Shown here: piece by piece, positions 6,036-8,320 of the stretch
Position numbering within the stretch: the first letter of the stretch is position 1
Layout of the letters: every line of letters begins with the position of its first letter
NCBI GenBank assembly: GCA_030673955.1
Contig: DAOVBF010000040.1
Coordinates: 1-8,320, forward strand
Direction of reading: 5' to 3'
Source of the DNA: Deltaproteobacteria bacterium
Lineage (GTDB): Bacteria > Myxococcota_A > UBA9160 > SZUA-336
DNA length: 8,320 nucleotides
Translations under genes and position numbers: made by a program
The notes under the pieces: generated by a model
Told to the model about the DNA's origin: nothing
What the model saw: the letters and a program-made list of their open reading frames with translations, nothing else
Database searches by the model: none

Positions 6036-6635
6036 TCAGCGCTTTTTCTTCTCGTAGGTCCCGACCAGCTCCGCCCGGGCCAGCACGTGGCCCTGCATGG
6101 CCTTTTCGAGCTCCGCCTTCGTCGGCGCACCCAGGTCCGGCAGGCTGATATCGAGCGCGTAGAGCTTGTGGAAATAGCGATGCCGACCGATGGGCGGGCA
6201 CGGGCCGCCGTAGTCGTCTCGCTTCCAATCGTTCTGGCCTACCCGCGTGCCGGACGGCAACGCCTCGTTCGTCATGGCAGCGGGTAGCTCCCGGGCCGTG
6301 GCGGGAAGGTTGTAGAGGACCCAGTGGACCCAGGTCATGCGGGGGGCCTTCGGGTCCGGTGCGTCGGGATCGTCGACGATCAATGCGAGGCTGCGGGTTC
6401 CCTCGGGCGGACTCGACCAGGCGAGCGGCGGCGAGACGTCTTCCCCCTCGCAGGTGTGCTGGATGGGAATTTCCCCCTGGTCGCGGAAAGCGGGAGAGCT
6501 GAGAGTAAACGACATCGAGAGACCTCCTGTGCCGGCGCGTTCGTCTCCGACGACGAAGGCCGCCGAGAGCAGTCCGAGCGCCACCACGAGCGCAGGCGCG
6601 AGCAGTGCCCGGAGTTGTGAGCTGCGGCCAAACAT
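6036..6635 (-). CDS. YbhB/YbcL-type phosphatidylethanolamine-binding (PEBP) protein with N-terminal signal or anchor
   Basis: The bacterial PEBP (Raf kinase inhibitor-like) family binds small anionic ligands; its cellular role is poorly defined. Taking the ATG at 6635 gives 199 residues. Residues 10-29 are a hydrophobic Ala/Leu/Val stretch after a short basic start (FGRSSQLR), that is, a signal peptide or membrane anchor. The PEBP fold runs from about residue 41 to the end. Hallmarks are H60-T-C62, the ligand-pocket motif DPDAP (89-93), TWVHWVLYNLP (101-111, His104) and GGPCPPIGRHRY (143-154). The ATG at 6635 has a near-perfect AGGAGG eight bases upstream, so I reject the longer GTG start at 6683. 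A second ATG at residue 41 (6515) also has AGGAGGT, and starting there would give a 159-residue cytosolic PEBP. The gene follows the LOG gene by 113 bases on the same strand. Family assignment is firm; a ligand cannot be named. Confidence 0.93.
   Translation of the reverse strand: MFGRSSQLRALLAPALVVALGLLSAAFVVGDERAGTGGLSMSFTLSSPAFRDQGEIPIQHTCEGEDVSPPLAWSSPPEGTRSLALIVDDPDAPDPKAPRMTWVHWVLYNLPATARELPAAMTNEALPSGTRVGQNDWKRDDYGGPCPPIGRHRYFHKLYALDISLPDLGAPTKAELEKAMQGHVLARAELVGTYEKKKR
6523..6528 (-). promoter_or_regulatory. Internal Shine-Dalgarno inside the PEBP gene
   Basis: AGGAGGT occurs on the minus strand within the codons for Gly-Gly-Leu. It is spaced seven bases from the in-frame ATG at 6515-6513, which opens MSFTLSSPAF at the beginning of the PEBP fold. 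It would allow a second translation start that omits the signal or anchor segment. Confidence 0.5.
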
Positions 6636-6643
6636 GACGAATT

Positions 6644-6649
6644 CCTCCT
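6644..6649 (-). promoter_or_regulatory. Strong Shine-Dalgarno for the exported PEBP form
   Basis: AGGAGG within GGAGGAGGAA on the minus strand is spaced eight bases from the ATG at 6635-6633. It identifies this ATG, rather than the in-frame GTG at 6683, as the main start. Confidence 0.8.
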
Positions 6650-6748
6650 CCCCCGGCGACAACCCGTCGGCTCCCTGGTACACGAGCGTAGCCTAGCGGG
6701 TCGCTGCAGAGGACTCCCCCCGCAGCACCCCCTCTCGCTCGCGGTGCG

Positions 6749-7930
6749 CTAGCTCTCCTCCTGCTCCGCGGTCTCCGCGTCGAGCGGAATCGGCCCTTCG
6801 ATGATCTCGAGCGGTATCGCTTCGAGCGGATGGGAGGCGCGCCCGGCAACGAAGGAGTTGAGGCGGTCGATCAGCATGCGCAGGCGACCCATGTCGCGGC
6901 GATTGAAGTGCAGCGTCACGCGCGGGTAGTGCTCGACCTCACCCGCCTCGGCGGGCAGGGGCTCACTCACGTTGATCTTCCCCTCGCTCAGGATGTCCGC
7001 GAAGCTCGTGTTCAGCTCATCGAGCTGATCCGGATCGGGCACGTGGCGTACGCGCAGGACCAACAGGTCATCCACATAGCGGCTCGAGTGATAGTTGCTG
7101 TAGAAGTTCAGGATCTCCTGGACCGCCTCATCGACATCGTCGGTGATCTTGAAGAGCGAGAGATCCTCCTCCTGGATGAGCGATCGCGCGCGGAGGTGCG
7201 AGTCGACATACCCCTTCCAGTCCTTCCAGTAGCTCCCACCGGGCGCGTCGACGAACACGACGGGCACCATCTCGCTCTTGCCAGTCTGAATGAGTGTGAG
7301 TGCCTCGAAGCCTTCATCGTAGGTGCCGAAACCGCCGGGGAAGAGCACGATGGCGTGCGCCTCCTTCAGGAAAATGACCTTGCGTGTGAAGAAGTAGCGG
7401 AAGCTGATGAGCTTGTGGTCACCCGCGATGGTCTCGTTGGCACGCTGCTCGAAGGGAAGGCGGATATTGACGCCGAAGGAGGACTCCCGGCCGGCGCCGT
7501 CCTGGGCCGCGCCCATGACCCCGTCGCCGGCGCCGGTGATCGTCATCCAGCCCTCTTCCGCCATCCGCTCTGCAAAGGCGTAGGCTTGCCTCCAGTCGGG
7601 GTGGTCCGGCTCCGTCCGCGAGCTGCCGAAGATGGCAACCTTGCGCACCTGTCGGTACTGCCCGAAGACGAGGAAGGCGTGACGCAGCTCCTTCAGCGCG
7701 CTGTTGATGAGCTTGATGTCGCCGCGGGGGGTGCCGTCGCGGAGGAGCCGCATCGCCGAGACGAGGATCTGCCTCACGAGCTCGGCATCCTCGCTCTCGC
7801 CGTACTCCTGCTGCGCTCGAGCCACGAGCTCCTCGATCAGGCGGTTGAGCTCGGGTCGTTCGAGCTCGTAGCGGCGATAACGGCGTTGGGCCACTTCCCT
7901 CAATGTATCGTCACGCGGAGCGCCCGCCAT
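6749..7930 (-). CDS. LOG-family (TIGR00730-like) Rossmann-fold protein, long form
   Basis: The central domain (about 97-275) matches the LOG family, many members of which are phosphoribohydrolases that cut nucleoside 5'-monophosphates (cytokinin-type or ordinary) to base and ribose 5-phosphate. Seen motifs are VAIFGSSR (98-105), GAGDGVMGAAQDGA (133-146), FTRKVIFLKEA (181-191, conserved Arg183-Lys184) and PGGFGTYDE (198-206), the catalytic signature. At 393 residues it is about twice the length of short LOG proteins. The helical N-terminal region (1-95) and the C-terminal region (276-393) are additional. The overall plan recalls the longer nucleosidase PpnN, but I cannot match its flanking domains. 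No signal peptide is seen. The ATG at 7930 lacks a clear Shine-Dalgarno; a small hairpin sits just upstream. The gene is 47 bases downstream of the FAH-family gene and probably co-transcribed with it. Substrate is undetermined. Confidence 0.92.
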   Translation of the reverse strand: MAGAPRDDTLREVAQRRYRRYELERPELNRLIEELVARAQQEYGESEDAELVRQILVSAMRLLRDGTPRGDIKLINSALKELRHAFLVFGQYRQVRKVAIFGSSRTEPDHPDWRQAYAFAERMAEEGWMTITGAGDGVMGAAQDGAGRESSFGVNIRLPFEQRANETIAGDHKLISFRYFFTRKVIFLKEAHAIVLFPGGFGTYDEGFEALTLIQTGKSEMVPVVFVDAPGGSYWKDWKGYVDSHLRARSLIQEEDLSLFKITDDVDEAVQEILNFYSNYHSSRYVDDLLVLRVRHVPDPDQLDELNTSFADILSEGKINVSEPLPAEAGEVEHYPRVTLHFNRRDMGRLRMLIDRLNSFVAGRASHPLEAIPLEIIEGPIPLDAETAEQEES

Positions 7931-7935
7931 ACCCG

Positions 7936-7954
7936 CTGGCGGACCTGTCGCCAG
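7936..7954 (-). repeat. Inverted repeat just upstream of the LOG start codon
   Basis: CTGGCG and CGCCAG form a perfect 6-bp stem around a 7-base loop, ending five bases before the LOG ATG. It occupies the place where a Shine-Dalgarno would be expected, and none is seen there. It has no T-run, so it is not a typical terminator for the upstream gene. Confidence 0.4.
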
Positions 7955-7977
7955 AGTCGCACCCTTCGCAAGCTGCG

Positions 7978-8320
7978 CTAGAGCTGCAGCGTATTCGCTG
8001 GCTCTTCGATCACGCGGTTCTCGATCTGTCCGATCCGCTCGATCGCGATCCGCACCCGATCGCCCGCAACCAGGAACCCCGGCGGCTTCATCGACATTCC
8101 GATACCACTCGGCGTACCCGTCGAAATGATATCGCCCGGCTCGAGCGTAAAGACTGTCGAGAGGTGCGCGACCTGCGCGAAGCAGCTGAAGATGAGCTGC
8201 TTCGTGTTGGACTCCTGGCGCAGCTCGTCGTTGACCCAGGTGCGCAGGCCCAGGGCATGCGGATCGCCGATCTCGTCAGGGGTCACGATCCAGGGTCCGA
8301 TCGGACCGTGCGTGTCGAAC
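7978..8320 (-). CDS. C-terminal part of a fumarylacetoacetate hydrolase (FAH)-family protein (5' end outside window)
   Basis: The frame is open from the right edge to a TAG at 7980-7978, giving 113 or so visible residues. An internal GTG at 8286 is not the start: the reading continues upstream as FDTHGPIGPWIV, matching the conserved F-x-x-x-GPxGPW pattern. Other family features are TPDEIGDP, LRTWVNDELRQESNT, FTLEPGDIISTGTPSGIG and a final strand region AGDRVRIAIERIGQIENRV. Members cleave or decarboxylate 2-oxo or 1,3-dioxo acids in aromatic and amino-acid breakdown, such as acylpyruvate hydrolase or 2-hydroxyhepta-2,4-diene-1,7-dioate isomerase. They use a divalent metal whose carboxylate ligands lie in the missing N-terminal half. 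The insert MSMKPPGFL after GIG is common in the acylpyruvase-like branch. Exact substrate cannot be told. It is the most upstream visible gene of the minus-strand run. Confidence 0.93.
   Translation of the reverse strand, partial: FDTHGPIGPWIVTPDEIGDPHALGLRTWVNDELRQESNTKQLIFSCFAQVAHLSTVFTLEPGDIISTGTPSGIGMSMKPPGFLVAGDRVRIAIERIGQIENRVIEEPANTLQL

Noticed and set aside
6636..6683. Longer PEBP start at the GTG at 6683
   Set aside because: The strong AGGAGG lies inside this extension at ideal spacing for the ATG at 6635, and the extension would bury the signal segment.
5926..6849. Minus-strand 307-codon open frame covering the PEBP gene
   Set aside because: It is out of frame with the well-supported PEBP reading and consists of Arg/Gly/Pro-rich sequence.
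6830..7981. Plus-strand open frame of 383 codons opposite the LOG gene
   Set aside because: It mirrors the LOG coding frame, whose PGGFGTYDE and GAGDG motifs are unambiguous; no family features on the plus strand.

Overview
This window is GC-rich chromosomal DNA (clearly above 60% G+C by eye), densely packed with genes. Seven genes from 304 to the right edge lie on the minus strand. The tail of one plus-strand gene converges on them at the left edge. The gene set is a MASE1 sensor kinase, an HDOD hybrid kinase, a ParB-like protein with a basic tail, a long LOG-family protein and an FAH-family enzyme. With frequent TTG starts, this fits an uncultivated or environmental deltaproteobacterial-type lineage (Myxococcota, Desulfobacterota or Binatota-like). 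That placement is inference from protein style; there is no rRNA or other marker gene here.

Reading the minus strand in transcription order (right to left): (1) the C-terminal part of a fumarylacetoacetate-hydrolase-family protein runs in from the right edge. (2) 47 bases later comes a 393-residue LOG/TIGR00730 Rossmann protein. (3) A PEBP/YbhB-like protein follows, with an N-terminal signal or anchor segment and a second, strongly Shine-Dalgarno-marked internal start. (4) A 244-base leader holding three small inverted repeats precedes a 720-residue soluble HDOD-histidine kinase-receiver hybrid. (5) 134 bases later comes a 591-residue membrane MASE1 histidine kinase. (6) A 345-residue ParB/Srx-like protein with a histone-like K/R tail follows, and its stop codon overlaps (TTGA) the TTG start of (7) an acylphosphatase. 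Positions 1-261 (plus strand) are the 3' end of an unrecognised gene.

Functionally the centre is a two-kinase signalling block (1719-5791). The membrane kinase has no receiver and the hybrid kinase carries one, but neither a separate response regulator nor an Hpt protein is visible, so the output partner must lie elsewhere. The flanking genes are housekeeping-like accessory enzymes with no obvious pathway link to the kinases.

I see no mobile element, CRISPR array, tRNA/rRNA or phage hallmark. I found no convincing new multi-gene system. The best leads are the HDOD-to-kinase domain swap, the possible two-isoform PEBP gene, and the orphan basic-tailed ParB-like protein coupled to acylphosphatase.
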